Shown here in pieces: positions 7,762 to 16,538 of a DNA stretch of 64,000 nucleotides. Source of the DNA: Owenweeksia sp. (GTDB taxonomy: Bacteria; Bacteroidota; Bacteroidia; Flavobacteriales; Schleiferiaceae); NCBI GenBank assembly GCA_002695025.1, contig NZNV01000024.1, positions 1 to 64,000 on the forward strand. The letters run 5' to 3'. A model generated the notes under the pieces. That model saw only the letters and a list, made by a program, of their open reading frames with translations. It did not search any database and was not told where the DNA came from. The translations under genes and the position numbers were made by a program. Numbering within the stretch: the stretch's first letter is position 1; each line of letters begins with the position of its first letter.

Positions 7762-9012
7762 TCAGAAGATATAATAAGCCCCCACACCTACCGATGATCC
7801 GGTAAATACGCCTGGCAGGGCCCAGGCCAACAGGTTTTGAGAACCCAGCGCTATCCGGTAATGGCCGGCCAAAGTGAGTTCGTAGGCTGCACCTAAAGCT
7901 ACCGTATTGAAACCTCCATAAGTAAGTTCGCTTCGTAACTTTTGGTTTTCACGGAACCTCCATACGGACCCTACTCCCAGGCGTGGGATATAAGCCGTTA
8001 GGTAGCGGTACTCCACTAATCCGTAAAGTTCCTTCAGATATTTGGCGTTTGGGCAGGCTTTGGCAAAGCGCAAGGAAAGATGAAAGGGCATAAAAGCTGT
8101 ATAAGCGTCCCGGGTATTGCTGAAGAGCCCGTTTTGTAAACGTTCACGTTCCGAAGTCACCAGGCTGTCGTTCAGGTCAAAGATATTTTCAAAATACGCG
8201 CCCTGAAAACGAAAGGAAGAATCCACCCGCGTTTCCTGTAATCCGGACCAGAAGATCACGCCCACATCCTCCAGTTGGATATCCAGGCGGTATTTCTTTT
8301 TCTTCAGGGGAATGCTGGTCTCAAAGCCGGTGGCAAAACCCAGTCCGCCAAAGGCAATGCCGTTTCCGGAACGGGTTTCTCTCAGCGTATAATCCAGTGC
8401 CGCATCAATGTATTCTCCATTGGGTTCGGTATAGATCTCCGCCTTGCTCACATTATAAGAGCTGTATTCATGGCCTATTACGATGCCCACATCCACCTTG
8501 TATGGCAGGGAATCATGCACCGCCTCGTAACGGTATTTCAGGTTGGTGTACCACCAGCTCTCGTAGCGTGAAGGGCCCAGGTCTATGGTTTGATCCGCAA
8601 ATTGTTTATTACCGAAAAGAGCCAGTGCCACGGCATTTTCAGTAAACCGCGCCCCGGTAAACAAGCGGTTTTCAATGCTAAAATAGCTACCGGGCTTATA
8701 AGCTCCCAGTATGTAGAAGCCAGGCTGTTCATAGGAAATATCCAGTTCCTGCGAATATCCAAAACGGATACCTCCAGCTGCTTTTGATACCATATCCTTT
8801 TTCATATCCTCTTCCAGAAAATCGGAAAGTGCCAGGTTCAGCATGGAGGAGAAAGGTACTTTGGAATTGGCCCCACCCAATTCGTAATGAATGCCCACTT
8901 CCGTGGGTTTGGCCTTTAAAGCCAGTATTTGCTGGTTGCTCAGCGTGTCTTTTTGAGCCGTTGCCAGGTGGCCTACCAGCAAAAAGATCACCGCGTACTT
9001 TAGTTTCTTCAT
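7762..9012 (-). CDS. DUF5723-like outer-membrane beta-barrel protein (copy A)
   Basis: 416 residues with signal peptide MKKLKYAVIFLLVGHLATAQ. The mature part consists of alternating amphipathic strands ending in an aromatic residue (VGVGAYYIF), as expected of an outer-membrane barrel. The segment DIQLEDVGVIFWSG and the tail NTVALGAAYELTLAGHYRIA correspond to VSGSVIDLGLIKWTA and NNVGAGFDLKLGPVQLYV in the protein at 12920-14335, so the two are paralogues of the DUF5723 type. The upstream lipoprotein gene overlaps this one by ATGA (9009-9012), so they are translationally coupled and probably act together. No enzymatic motif is visible; function unknown. Confidence 0.72.
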   Translation of the reverse strand: MKKLKYAVIFLLVGHLATAQKDTLSNQQILALKAKPTEVGIHYELGGANSKVPFSSMLNLALSDFLEEDMKKDMVSKAAGGIRFGYSQELDISYEQPGFYILGAYKPGSYFSIENRLFTGARFTENAVALALFGNKQFADQTIDLGPSRYESWWYTNLKYRYEAVHDSLPYKVDVGIVIGHEYSSYNVSKAEIYTEPNGEYIDAALDYTLRETRSGNGIAFGGLGFATGFETSIPLKKKKYRLDIQLEDVGVIFWSGLQETRVDSSFRFQGAYFENIFDLNDSLVTSERERLQNGLFSNTRDAYTAFMPFHLSLRFAKACPNAKYLKELYGLVEYRYLTAYIPRLGVGSVWRFRENQKLRSELTYGGFNTVALGAAYELTLAGHYRIALGSQNLLAWALPGVFTGSSVGVGAYYIF

Positions 9013-11105
9013 TTGCCGGTTCTCAGTTTTAGGTCACCGGCCAGGGTAAGGTCCAGGTAGTTGTCATTGTAAAATTTAACGGGTCCCGGAAAATCGGGAG
9101 TGGAGAAGCGTGCTTCAAATACTATAAAGTGGCAATCCTTTAATAAACCTATTTTTTCAGCGGTAAGAGGGTAGTGCGTTTGGCTTTTTACCGGCTGGCT
9201 CACCCTTTGATTGGCGTCCAGTTGGGCAGGATCCAGTAGTTCCGAAGAGGTAAGTTCCCCAATACGGCTACCGTCCTGGTCCAGCAGTATCATATCCACA
9301 CCAACCGAAAAAGGAAAAGCATTGTTACCGATCAGTACCAGCTCCCCTGATTGTAATTGATCGTTGGGATCAAGCCCGGCATAACTGAACGTACTGGTAT
9401 CGCGGAACAGCAGGTTTTGGAAAGCCATGTTCATCGGTATCTCGGTAGAGAGGTAAGCCGAGATCCCATAATCCCGGTAAATAAACTGGTCAAATACATA
9501 AACCGGTAGGTTGCCGTTCAGGTAAGCATTCAGGTCCAGCTCCATGATATCGGGTTGCGACTCCAATAGCTCGGCAATATTGCTATTGCTGGTATTGATA
9601 GGTATCTGCAGCAGCCCGGGTGTGGGGCGGTCTCCGGGTTTATTTTCCGTAGCAGCGGGTATTTCCAGGTCCTGGCCCAGCAAGGTCCAGGTGATATTCT
9701 GCCCGGGCGAAGAATTTTTGCGGGTACTTAGCTCGTTGAATACCGTAACCAAGGGTGCCCCAATATAACTTTCAACCTCCAGGTTGAGCGATACATCCTC
9801 CAGCTTAAGCTGTTCGGCCTCAGTGAGGATATCAAACAGTTGCACAGCACTGCTTTCCTGCAATTGCAGGGTATCCTTGCCAAGGTACCCGTAACTGCGG
9901 GATGCCAGAAGCCCAATGATGCCGGTTTTCAGGAAAACACTGTCCTGCAGCGAAAGGGTAATGAGGTTGCCGGAAGAATCTATCCGCGCATTGGTTTCGG
10001 TATAAAAAGTATTGTACAGCCCGCTGCCCGGCTCCCCGGTAAGGTCAACGGTATAGCCAGAAATATCCTTTTCCGCCCGATGAGTGGCAAAGCTTCCCGC
10101 TGCGGCAGCCGGCACAATTTCATTAAAGCCCAGGGCAGTACCGTTGTTTAACGCGGAGGGAATATTGTATTCCAAAACTATTTTGTCCTCAATGGTGCTG
10201 GTAGCATCTATAAACATCTTACCGCTCTCTACTACCATGTGGGTAAGTTGGCCCGGAAAGTTCTCGATCTCCGTATTTTCCGTTTGCTCAAGCAGAACCT
10301 GGTTAGGGAATATGGCTGTGGCCTGTACGGGGTCCAGTTTTTTGATGGTTACGGTAATATCCAGTACATCACTGGTGTCAATGGGTACATCCACACCCAT
10401 GCTACCGGGTGAGTCAATATTCTGGATAGTAGCGCGGATCTTTCCTTCCACCACGATGTTGTTGGTGAGTTGTACAGAATCTGCGTACAGGGAATTAGGG
10501 GCGATGGAAGCCACGGTGCGGTTCATGATGTCCGGCCCACCGCTCAGGTTTTTAATGCTGTACTGGAAATTGGTGATCTCCACCGGGAATTCATTGAATA
10601 TCTTAACCACCAGCCAGCCGTCCTGTAGGGTCATACTCTCAAAGTACTGGCTGGCATCCAGGGTAAAACCATAGGGCCCGAAACCATCCAATGGGGGCAC
10701 GGCCGCATCACTGCCATTATTGATCACCACAATAGCCCCGGCTGCTCCTGATCTTAAAGCCAGTTTTCCCATGGAAATGGAATTTTGCACAACGCGGGTA
10801 CCCAGGTTGATATTCTGGAGCTTAACCGTATTGAAGAAGTCCTTATTAAAGCTCTCGTTGATCCTTTCAAATTTGAAATCTGCCAGCTTATGGCGGTAAA
10901 CAATATGGATTAGCCCGTCACTGGAACTTTGGAGCAGGGAATCTTCTACCATATCATTGATATCCAGACGGGAGTTTAAGATAGGGGTTAAAGCGTCCAC
11001 GTCCCATTGAGCAGGGTCGCGGTCGGGCCGGCATGCACCTAAAAATAAAGTACTTATAATCAGCGCCTGGCGGAAAAAAATGAATAAACGGGATATAGAG
11101 GTCAT
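9009..11105 (-). CDS. Large lipoprotein paired with a DUF5723 barrel (copy A)
   Basis: 698 residues from the ATG at 11103-11105. The frame can be opened by a TTG at 11112-11114 but the ATG is preferable. The lipobox LFLGAC gives a lipidated Cys near residue 25. The rest is beta-rich with no catalytic motif. The N-terminal part (ILNSRLDINDMVEDSLLQ, DGLIHIVYRHKL) and the C-terminal part (NAFPFSVGVDMILLDQDG, LLKDCHFIVFEARFST) align with LVNAHLTLGDLVKEDSL, DNLISISYREDSL, NGFPFDVDMDIDFMDEND and LLAARKIRIIGRLSTT of the lipoprotein at 11379-12908. It is therefore a paralogue enlarged by roughly 190 residues in the middle. ATGA overlap with the barrel gene. Function unknown; surface or periplasmic location inferred. 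Confidence 0.75.
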   Translation of the reverse strand: MTSISRLFIFFRQALIISTLFLGACRPDRDPAQWDVDALTPILNSRLDINDMVEDSLLQSSSDGLIHIVYRHKLADFKFERINESFNKDFFNTVKLQNINLGTRVVQNSISMGKLALRSGAAGAIVVINNGSDAAVPPLDGFGPYGFTLDASQYFESMTLQDGWLVVKIFNEFPVEITNFQYSIKNLSGGPDIMNRTVASIAPNSLYADSVQLTNNIVVEGKIRATIQNIDSPGSMGVDVPIDTSDVLDITVTIKKLDPVQATAIFPNQVLLEQTENTEIENFPGQLTHMVVESGKMFIDATSTIEDKIVLEYNIPSALNNGTALGFNEIVPAAAAGSFATHRAEKDISGYTVDLTGEPGSGLYNTFYTETNARIDSSGNLITLSLQDSVFLKTGIIGLLASRSYGYLGKDTLQLQESSAVQLFDILTEAEQLKLEDVSLNLEVESYIGAPLVTVFNELSTRKNSSPGQNITWTLLGQDLEIPAATENKPGDRPTPGLLQIPINTSNSNIAELLESQPDIMELDLNAYLNGNLPVYVFDQFIYRDYGISAYLSTEIPMNMAFQNLLFRDTSTFSYAGLDPNDQLQSGELVLIGNNAFPFSVGVDMILLDQDGSRIGELTSSELLDPAQLDANQRVSQPVKSQTHYPLTAEKIGLLKDCHFIVFEARFSTPDFPGPVKFYNDNYLDLTLAGDLKLRTGK

Positions 11106-11201
11106 CAATGGCAAATTAATAAAGAAAATACATATTCTGACTTTCCCTTGCTAAATAGAACATTGACTTGCAATTTGGGCCGGTTAACTAAAAAATTATG
11201 G

Positions 11202-11209
11202 CAAATTTA
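11202..11209 (-). promoter_or_regulatory. -7 box for the 11105 lipoprotein gene
   Basis: TAAATTTG on the minus strand (11209 to 11202) matches the Bacteroidota -7 consensus TAnnTTTG, 97 bases upstream of the ATG. I see no good TTG at the -33 spacing. It lies in the divergent 273-base region between the two lipoprotein/barrel modules. Confidence 0.4.
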
Positions 11210-11242
11210 CCGGAGCCTTAGGATATTTATCTATAGATCAAT

Positions 11243-11250
11243 TATTTTTG
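11243..11250 (+). promoter_or_regulatory. -7 box for the 11379 lipoprotein gene
   Basis: TATTTTTG matches TAnnTTTG on the plus strand and would give a 5' leader of about 120 bases before the ATG at 11379. It is 34 bases from the opposite-facing -7 box at 11202-11209, so the two divergent modules may share control DNA. No clear -33 element. Confidence 0.4.
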
Positions 11251-11378
11251 AACGCGATAAATCATAACAAGCACCAAATTATTTAGCCATTGCCTCGATT
11301 TTTACTGTAGAGTGGCTATAGAAAAGAAGATTGCGTGATTATGGTTCACGAATAACTTTAAACAAACGGCAAAGGTTC

Positions 11379-12908
11379 ATGAAGGTGAAAAAGATTTTAT
11401 ACGCGGCTATCGGTGGATTCGCTTTGTTAGGGTGTTCCCGTGATAAAGTGGATTTTGACTTGTTGAAGGATATCCAGCTAAGCCCTGGATTAGTGGTGCC
11501 TTTGGTAAACGCCCACCTTACACTGGGCGACCTGGTTAAAGAAGATTCTCTGATCAATATAGGTCCGGATAACCTGATCAGTATTTCATACCGTGAAGAC
11601 AGCCTCTTCGGGTTTAGTGCTCTTGAATTTGTGGAGATACCCGATCAGGATCCCACCCCGGTTCCCGTTAAAGTAGGAGATCCTCCCTTTGAAGTAGGCA
11701 TTGCCTTAGGCACCCTGGCTGGTTCTGAACTGAATACGGCTCTGTTTGATCAGGGAGTACTTCGCTACAGTGTGCAAACCTTGCTTCCTGTTACTACGGA
11801 TGTGGAGTTTACCCTTACGTTCCTCAATGCAACGCGCAATGGAAGTATGTTCCAGCATACGTTCACTTTACCAGCCTTATCCACTTCTTTTGAAGATTCC
11901 CTGGATATTTCAGGTATCAGTTTTGACCTTAGCAACGGTGGCACCGAGATCAACTACCTTGGCCTTAAGATGGAAATTACCGATCCGGGCCTTGCTCCTC
12001 CCGGGCAGGATTTCCTGAATTCTGTCCAGCTTTCCGGTTTAAAAGTGGCCCAGGCCGATGGTTTTTTCGGCCAGAAGGTCATCAACATTCCCAACGGAGA
12101 TTTTGATTTTGATATTTCAGCCCTTAAAGATCTTACCGATGGGTTGTACCTCGCTAATCCTACCATTCGTTTGATCACCGCCAGTTCTATGGGAGTAGGG
12201 CTTAAGTTCAAGCCTGATTTTTTTGGTGTGAACGGAACTGGAACGGTAGCTGGCCTGGAAGCTTCCGAGTACCGCATTGCTCAGGCAGGTTCCAGCTCCA
12301 TAATGGATACCACCATCATTACCATTGATAAATCAAATTCTGAAATAGTTGATTTTCTGGCCATACTGCCTAAGCTCATCACTTATGGAGGGCAGGCGCA
12401 GCTTAACCCTGACGGCCCTGGATCGGTGAGCAACTTTATTACCAAGGACGCCCGTATGAATATAGGTCTTCAGGTGGATATTCCGCTGGAGATCACCGCT
12501 AAAGATATGCGTATTGAAGAGGTGATCAATGATGTAAAGATCAGCAACAGTGACAATCCGGATGCTATCGAATCATTAATCCTTTTCTTCCGTACTCGCA
12601 ATGGTTTTCCCTTTGATGTGGATATGGATATTGACTTTATGGATGAGAATGACCAGGTTTTGGAAACCGTAAATATTCCCTTACTGGATGCTGCTCCTGT
12701 AAACAGTAATGGCAGGGCGGTAACGCCTACCGAATCTACGTATGATGTGGTATTTGAGAAAGGCGATATTGAAGGCCTTCTCGCAGCCAGAAAGATCCGT
12801 ATCATAGGTAGACTGAGCACTACCAACAATGGCCAGGATGTGGTAAAGATGTTTACCGATTACGATCTGGATGTACAGATTGCTACCCAAACTAAAGTGA
12901 ACTACTAA
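11379..12908 (+). CDS. Lipoprotein paired with a DUF5723 barrel (copy B)
   Basis: 509 residues from the ATG at 11379 (MKVKKILYAAIGGFALLGC). The open frame reaches back to 11331 but that extension destroys the signal peptide. The lipobox is ALLGC with Cys at about residue 19. The mature protein is beta-rich, Asp-rich and without catalytic motifs. It shares start and end blocks with the 698-residue lipoprotein on the other strand (see that entry) and is its shorter paralogue. The barrel gene follows after 11 bases and a third lipoprotein after that, giving a three-gene operon. Likely envelope-located partner of the barrel; function unknown. Confidence 0.75.
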   Translation: MKVKKILYAAIGGFALLGCSRDKVDFDLLKDIQLSPGLVVPLVNAHLTLGDLVKEDSLINIGPDNLISISYREDSLFGFSALEFVEIPDQDPTPVPVKVGDPPFEVGIALGTLAGSELNTALFDQGVLRYSVQTLLPVTTDVEFTLTFLNATRNGSMFQHTFTLPALSTSFEDSLDISGISFDLSNGGTEINYLGLKMEITDPGLAPPGQDFLNSVQLSGLKVAQADGFFGQKVINIPNGDFDFDISALKDLTDGLYLANPTIRLITASSMGVGLKFKPDFFGVNGTGTVAGLEASEYRIAQAGSSSIMDTTIITIDKSNSEIVDFLAILPKLITYGGQAQLNPDGPGSVSNFITKDARMNIGLQVDIPLEITAKDMRIEEVINDVKISNSDNPDAIESLILFFRTRNGFPFDVDMDIDFMDENDQVLETVNIPLLDAAPVNSNGRAVTPTESTYDVVFEKGDIEGLLAARKIRIIGRLSTTNNGQDVVKMFTDYDLDVQIATQTKVNY

Positions 12909-12919
12909 GCCTCGGAACT

Positions 12920-14335
12920 ATGAAGAATTGGATACAGACTTTAGCTTTTGTTCTTGTTTCTGTGGCCGCTGTGGCCCAAAGCAACCTTACCCTCTATAAT
13001 TTTAATGCCATTCCCCAGTCTCTGCATACCAACCCGGCTTATCCCCAGCAAACAAAGATCTGGGTAGGTATACCGGTACTGTCAGGAGTTCATTTTCACT
13101 TTCATAACAATGGCTTTAAACTGGTGGACCTCCTGGCTACGGGCAGTGATGTGAATCAGAATATTGATAATATCATCAATAACCTGGATGAGAAGAGCCA
13201 CTTGGCGCTTACCCAGAATGTAGACCTCCTGGGCATCGGCTTCAAAATGGGTAAAGGGTTTTTCACCATGGGAGCGCAGCAGGTGGTGGATTTCCGTATG
13301 GATTACCCGGTAGACCTGCTGAAGCTGGTTCGTTACGGTAATGACCAGTACATCGGCCAATCCCTTAACATAAACCAGTTTGATTATGAAACCCTCGTAC
13401 GCACCAATTTTTACCTGGGTTACCAGCATTCCCTTATGGACGACAGGCTGAGTATTGGTGGGCGTATCAAATATATTATTGGCCAGCAACATTCGTACGT
13501 AGAACGTATGAACGCTGAGATCAATACCAATGACGATGGCTTTGAACTGGACATTAAAACCGATATACTCATCCGTACGGCAGGAGTTTCCAGCCTTCTT
13601 GACAATACCTTCGGAGATAATCTCATGGGAAATGTGTTGCCTCAGAACAGCGGATTTGCCGGTGATTTGGGCGTGTTTTACCGGATCAATGATAAAATTG
13701 ATGTTTCGGGCAGTGTGATAGACCTGGGCTTGATTAAATGGACAGCCAATACCCGCGATTATGTAAGTAATGGGCAGTTTGTTTACGATGGTATTGATGC
13801 AGACCTTTCCAATGGAGATCTGGAAGGGTCGCTGAAGGAAACCCAGGACAGCCTTAAAGAAGCCTTTGATTTTAAGGAAGTGGATGGTGAAAGCTATTCA
13901 CGCTGGTTAAGTCCACGCCTGTTTGTGGGAGGTAATTACCACTTTACCGATAAACATGCGGTAGGAGCGCTTTACCACGCCCGTATGTGGAACGGAGAGA
14001 TGTTCCATGATGTAAGTTTCAATTACCAGGGACGCTGGTCGCGGATCTTCCAGTTTATAGCTTCCTATTCAGTTATTAACGGAACCTACAATAACGTAGG
14101 AGCGGGCTTTGACCTGAAGCTTGGTCCTGTGCAGTTATACGTGCTTTCGGATAATATATTGGGAGCCATGATGTATGAGAACCTGCAGACCACCAATGTA
14201 CGCCTGGGTATAAACCTTGCCTTTTACGGCAAAAAGGATAAAAAGCCTGAAAATACGCCATTGACAAATCCGGTAGTTCCGGTTCCCGCAACGGATGATG
14301 CCGGTTCTGTACCTGATAATGACGATAACAACTAG
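12920..14335 (+). CDS. DUF5723 family outer-membrane protein (copy B)
   Basis: 471 residues with signal peptide MKNWIQTLAFVLVSVAAVAQ. The opening NLTLYNFNAIPQSLHTNPAY is characteristic of the DUF5723 group of Bacteroidota, in which asparagine-proline (NPA) near the N-terminus recalls PorP/SprF-like barrels. About 14-16 beta strands follow. The C-terminus departs from the barrel into an acidic, Pro-rich tail (residues about 440-471, ending DNDDNN), which copy A lacks. A paralogue of the 7762-9012 protein. Second gene of the lipoprotein-barrel-lipoprotein operon. Expected in the outer membrane; no activity can be assigned. Confidence 0.78.
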   Translation: MKNWIQTLAFVLVSVAAVAQSNLTLYNFNAIPQSLHTNPAYPQQTKIWVGIPVLSGVHFHFHNNGFKLVDLLATGSDVNQNIDNIINNLDEKSHLALTQNVDLLGIGFKMGKGFFTMGAQQVVDFRMDYPVDLLKLVRYGNDQYIGQSLNINQFDYETLVRTNFYLGYQHSLMDDRLSIGGRIKYIIGQQHSYVERMNAEINTNDDGFELDIKTDILIRTAGVSSLLDNTFGDNLMGNVLPQNSGFAGDLGVFYRINDKIDVSGSVIDLGLIKWTANTRDYVSNGQFVYDGIDADLSNGDLEGSLKETQDSLKEAFDFKEVDGESYSRWLSPRLFVGGNYHFTDKHAVGALYHARMWNGEMFHDVSFNYQGRWSRIFQFIASYSVINGTYNNVGAGFDLKLGPVQLYVLSDNILGAMMYENLQTTNVRLGINLAFYGKKDKKPENTPLTNPVVPVPATDDAGSVPDNDDNN

Positions 14336-14371
14336 TACTAACGAACACACTTTTAACTAAATCTCAACACA

Positions 14372-15202
14372 ATGAAGAAAGTTGTTTTTAATTCACTTTT
14401 GATTGCTTCACTGGCCGCTATGGTTGCCTGTGATGAAGAAGATCCATTAGGTACTGACGGTTCAGCCGAAGCCAAATTAGGCGAGTACTACCTGGAAGCC
14501 GAATCAATTGTTTCCTACCTCTATAATATTAGTGATCGTGCGTATAACGATTCAACTTTTAACGCTTCAGATTCTACTGCAATATGGGGTATTCCGGTGG
14601 TGGCAACTCCTGCCTCCGCTATGGAATTCCGTTTTGGTAACGGTATTACCGGTAATGACGGTATTACCCGCAAAGGAATGATAATGGTGACCGAAAACGG
14701 TGACTTTAACAGTAATGGTAGTCTTACCCTTAATTTCCAGAACTTCAGGGTTGATGACAAGAAAATAGGAGGTCCCAATACCAGCATGTCCATCAGTAAC
14801 TCCGGTAACGGAACTTTTGGGGTGAGCGTTACGGATTTTTCCGTGAACGATGAATTCACTTACAGTGGTTCAAAAAACATCACCTGGAATACCGGTCAGA
14901 GTACCTCCACAGAAGCAGATGACAACTACAATGTTGGCGGTAGCTTTAGCGGTACCGAATCAGCTACAGGAAACAGCATTTCCGGTAATCTTACGGAAGC
15001 ACTGGTATACGATCGTAGCTGTGCCTATGGGGTGGTTTCCGGTTTGGTTGATTTCACACTGGCTGGTGATAGTACTCTTGTTGCCAACAGCGGCAGCGTT
15101 GACTTTAAAAAAGATGACGGCTGCAAAAATGCGGCTGTGATTACCATCAATACGGAAAGCGGTGGTAAACTGGTATTCCCTAAAACCTTTAATGGTTTTT
15201 AA
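14372..15202 (+). CDS. Lipoprotein of unknown function, third gene of module B
   Basis: 276 residues; MKKVVFNSLLIASLAAMVAC gives a lipidated Cys at residue 20, followed by an acidic DEEDP tether. The mature part is rich in Asn, Ser, Thr and Gly with repeated short strands (NGITGNDGITRKG, SMSISNSGNGTFGVSVTDF, GGSFSGTESATGNSISGNL), suggesting an extended beta-solenoid or beta-sandwich. It contains two cysteines in the mature C-terminal part. It lies 36 bases after the barrel gene and is absent from module A. No family recognised. Confidence 0.7.
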   Translation: MKKVVFNSLLIASLAAMVACDEEDPLGTDGSAEAKLGEYYLEAESIVSYLYNISDRAYNDSTFNASDSTAIWGIPVVATPASAMEFRFGNGITGNDGITRKGMIMVTENGDFNSNGSLTLNFQNFRVDDKKIGGPNTSMSISNSGNGTFGVSVTDFSVNDEFTYSGSKNITWNTGQSTSTEADDNYNVGGSFSGTESATGNSISGNLTEALVYDRSCAYGVVSGLVDFTLAGDSTLVANSGSVDFKKDDGCKNAAVITINTESGGKLVFPKTFNGF

Positions 15203-15219
15203 GCAAAACGGGTAATACC

Positions 15220-16491
15220 TTAATACTTATACTTGGGCCAGCGGGTTTTTAAAAACTCCCTGGCCCTTTTTTCTTGGGCATTTTCTCCGGGATTGTAAAA
15301 GGAAGTGCCGGTAATTTCACCCGGTAAAAATTCCTCGTCCACAAAATTACCTTCATAAGCGTGAGCATATTGGTAATCCTTTCCGTATCCCAGTTCTTTC
15401 ATGAGTTTGGTGGGTGCGTTGCGGATGTGCAGCGGAACGGGCAGGTCTCCGCTGTTACGTACTTCCGCTATGGCTTTATTGATAGCTTCGTAACTGGCGT
15501 TGCTCTTGGGAGAAGTGGCCAGATATACCACGCATTGCGAAAGTATAATGCGCCCTTCCGGCCAGCCTATTTTCTGAATAGCGTCAAAGGTGGTGTTGGC
15601 CAGTAAAAGTGCGTTTGGGTTAGCCATACCGATGTCTTCCGATGCCAGTATTACCAGGCGTCTGGCAATGAACTTGGGGTCTTCGCCACCTTCTATCATA
15701 CGCGCCAGCCAGTATACTCCGGCATTGGGGTCACTACCTCTGATGGATTTGATGAAGGCAGAGATGATATCGTAATGCTGCTCCCCGTTCTTGTCGTAAA
15801 AGGCCGGGCGGTTCTTTAGTATTTTTTCTACTTCATCATTGGTTATCCTGGTTTCAGTATCCATGTTTCCGGCCACCAGTTCCAGGGTGTTGAGTAGTTT
15901 ACGGGCGTCACCCCCAGAGTAGCGGAAAAGGGCCTCTTTTTCAGCCACCACCAGTTTTTTGTCCAGTAACCATTTATCTTCGGCAAGGGCGCGTTGCAGC
16001 ATTTTATCCAGGTCCTCTTTACCCAGCGCTTTAAGGGTATATACCTGGCAACGTGACAAAAGGGCGGATATTACCTCAAAACTGGGGTTTTCCGTGGTAG
16101 CACCTATTAAGGTTACAGTGCCTTTTTCAACTGCTCCCAGCAAACTGTCCTGTTGCGATTTACTAAAACGATGTATCTCATCTATAAAGAGAATGGGTGT
16201 CAGGCCCTGTGCAAACAGGCCCTGACCTTCAGCTTTCTGGATAACCTCGCGTACTTCTTTCACACCGGAATTAATAGCACTGAGAGTGAAGAAAGGGCGG
16301 CCTGAAAATTTGGCAATCAGTCCTGCCAGGGTGGTTTTTCCCACTCCGGGCGGCCCCCAGAAGATCATGGAAGGAACTATTTTTCGTTCCAGCAGTTTTC
16401 TTAGTGAGCCTGCCTTTCCAACCAGTTCTTCCTGACCGATGAACTCATCGAAGTTTGTAGGTCGCATGCGTTCTGCCAGCGGGATTGCCAT
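15220..16491 (-). CDS. rarA: Replication-associated recombination protein A (RarA/MgsA AAA ATPase)
   Basis: 423 residues, typical for RarA. AAA core: Walker A WGPPGVGKTT at about 45-54, Walker B LFIDEIHR at 101-108, sensor-1 IGATTENPSFE, then the C-terminal tetramerisation region with SLAxR-like YWLARMIEGGEDPKFIARRL and ASEDIGMANP. RarA acts at stalled replication forks and is a relative of clamp-loader ATPases (Mgs1/WRNIP1 in eukaryotes). Its 3' end converges on the lipoprotein gene ending at 15202 with 17 bases between. It is divergent from the rhomboid gene at 16539. Confidence 0.95.
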   Translation of the reverse strand: MAIPLAERMRPTNFDEFIGQEELVGKAGSLRKLLERKIVPSMIFWGPPGVGKTTLAGLIAKFSGRPFFTLSAINSGVKEVREVIQKAEGQGLFAQGLTPILFIDEIHRFSKSQQDSLLGAVEKGTVTLIGATTENPSFEVISALLSRCQVYTLKALGKEDLDKMLQRALAEDKWLLDKKLVVAEKEALFRYSGGDARKLLNTLELVAGNMDTETRITNDEVEKILKNRPAFYDKNGEQHYDIISAFIKSIRGSDPNAGVYWLARMIEGGEDPKFIARRLVILASEDIGMANPNALLLANTTFDAIQKIGWPEGRIILSQCVVYLATSPKSNASYEAINKAIAEVRNSGDLPVPLHIRNAPTKLMKELGYGKDYQYAHAYEGNFVDEEFLPGEITGTSFYNPGENAQEKRAREFLKTRWPKYKY

Positions 16492-16538
16492 AGTGCATAG
16501 TTTTTGAGAAGGTAAAAATAGTACATTTAAGAGCGGCT

